Source of the DNA: an uncultured Atopobiaceae bacterium
GTDB taxonomy: Bacteria > Actinomycetota > Coriobacteriia > Coriobacteriales > Atopobiaceae
Assembly: GCA_900770865.1 (NCBI GenBank)
Contig: CAAGLU010000270.1
Span: 1 to 32,045 of the forward strand
DNA length: 32,045 nucleotides
Direction of reading: 5' to 3'
The translations under genes were made by a program, and so were the position numbers. The stretch's first letter is position 1. Each line of letters begins with the position of its first letter. The notes under the pieces are model-generated. The model was not told where the DNA came from, did not search any database, and saw only the letters and a list, made by a program, of their open reading frames with translations. Positions 31,625 through 32,045 of this stretch are shown one piece after another.

Positions 31625-32045
31625 GCAAGACCCGCGCCATCCCCGTACACACGCCCTCGCGCTCGTACGAGGTCCACGTTGGCCGCGGGCTTCTCGGTAC
31701 AGTGGGCTCTCTTGTCGCTAAGGCATGCCCCAAGGTCACGCATGTTGCCCTCGTCTCGGACTCAAACGTGGCACCGCTCTACGCGAAGCCAATTGAGGAG
31801 TCACTTGGGGCAGCGGGCATTGCGGTCTCGCCCATCACCTTCCCCGCGGGCGAGGAGCACAAGCGCCTCGCGACGCTGGGGGACATCCTCGAGCGCATGG
31901 CGCAGGCGGGCATCACGCGCGCCGACGCCGTCGTGGCCGTGGGCGGAGGCGTCACGGGTGACATGGCCGGCCTTGCCGCAGCCCTCTACCAGCGCGGTAT
32001 TCAGGTGGTCCAGGTGCCCACGTCGCTTCTCGCGATGGTCGACTC
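31621..32045 (+). CDS. aroB: 3-dehydroquinate synthase (partial, C-terminus beyond window)
   Basis: The first 141 codons of AroB, the NAD-dependent enzyme converting DAHP to 3-dehydroquinate, which uses the product of the upstream aroF gene. Visible are the N-terminal YEVHVGRGLL (about 16-25), FPAGEEHKRL, the cofactor-site run VVAVGGGVTGDMAGLAAALY (about 102-121) and VPTSLLAMVD at the window edge. The ATG overlaps the tyrA TGA in an ATGA junction. The gene is open at the window edge. Confidence 0.95.
   Translation, partial: MSKTRAIPVHTPSRSYEVHVGRGLLGTVGSLVAKACPKVTHVALVSDSNVAPLYAKPIEESLGAAGIAVSPITFPAGEEHKRLATLGDILERMAQAGITRADAVVAVGGGVTGDMAGLAAALYQRGIQVVQVPTSLLAMVD

Overview
The window is a GC-rich (roughly 60-65%) bacterial chromosome segment with compact, overlapping operons, almost all on the minus strand. 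It looks like class Coriobacteriia (Actinomycetota), in the Olsenella/Atopobium/Collinsella neighbourhood. This is inferred from the gene order (rplU-rpmA-obgE-proB-proA-nadD-yqeK-rsfS), from a rod-shape operon that runs into a TIGR03960/DUF2344 radical-SAM pair, and from the protein style; it was not tested by database search.

Layout, low to high coordinate. (1) 1-4342, minus: a BmpA/YufOPQ-type nucleoside-class ABC importer (lipoprotein, fused double ATPase, two permeases; the second permease runs off the window). A strong hairpin separates the lipoprotein gene from the rest. (2) 4580-10184, minus: obgE-proB-proA-nadD-yqeK-rsfS, covering ribosome assembly GTPase, proline synthesis, NAD synthesis, an HD hydrolase and ribosome silencing. 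(3) 10302-10902, minus: rplU-rpmA, with a clear sigma-70-type promoter and an intrinsic terminator. (4) 11092-23812, minus: a cell-elongation cluster, read in transcription order as double zinc-ribbon membrane protein, cyclophilin, TPR membrane protein, mreB, mreC, mreD, mrdA (PBP2), rodA, DUF697-like protein, radical SAM protein, DUF2344 protein. (5) 23918-29018, minus: a P-type cation ATPase overlapping an aconitase gene. (6) 29191-32045, plus: tRNA-Arg(CCG) with promoter and terminator, a structured 443-bp non-coding stretch, then aroF-tyrA-aroB (start of aromatic amino acid synthesis and the tyrosine branch; aroB is cut by the window edge).

I found no CRISPR array, transposase, integrase, toxin-antitoxin pair or recognisable phage-defence system; the window is mainly core genome. 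The parts least explained by known annotation are the compound inverted repeat and tandem repeats between tRNA-Arg and aroF, the uncharacterised membrane/TPR/zinc-ribbon/DUF697 proteins attached to the elongasome operon, and several sequence oddities in known families (a Glu-to-Gln change in the ATPase PEGL motif, an extra N-terminal hydrophobic segment in PBP2, and Ser/Thr/Asp-rich segments in three neighbouring surface proteins).
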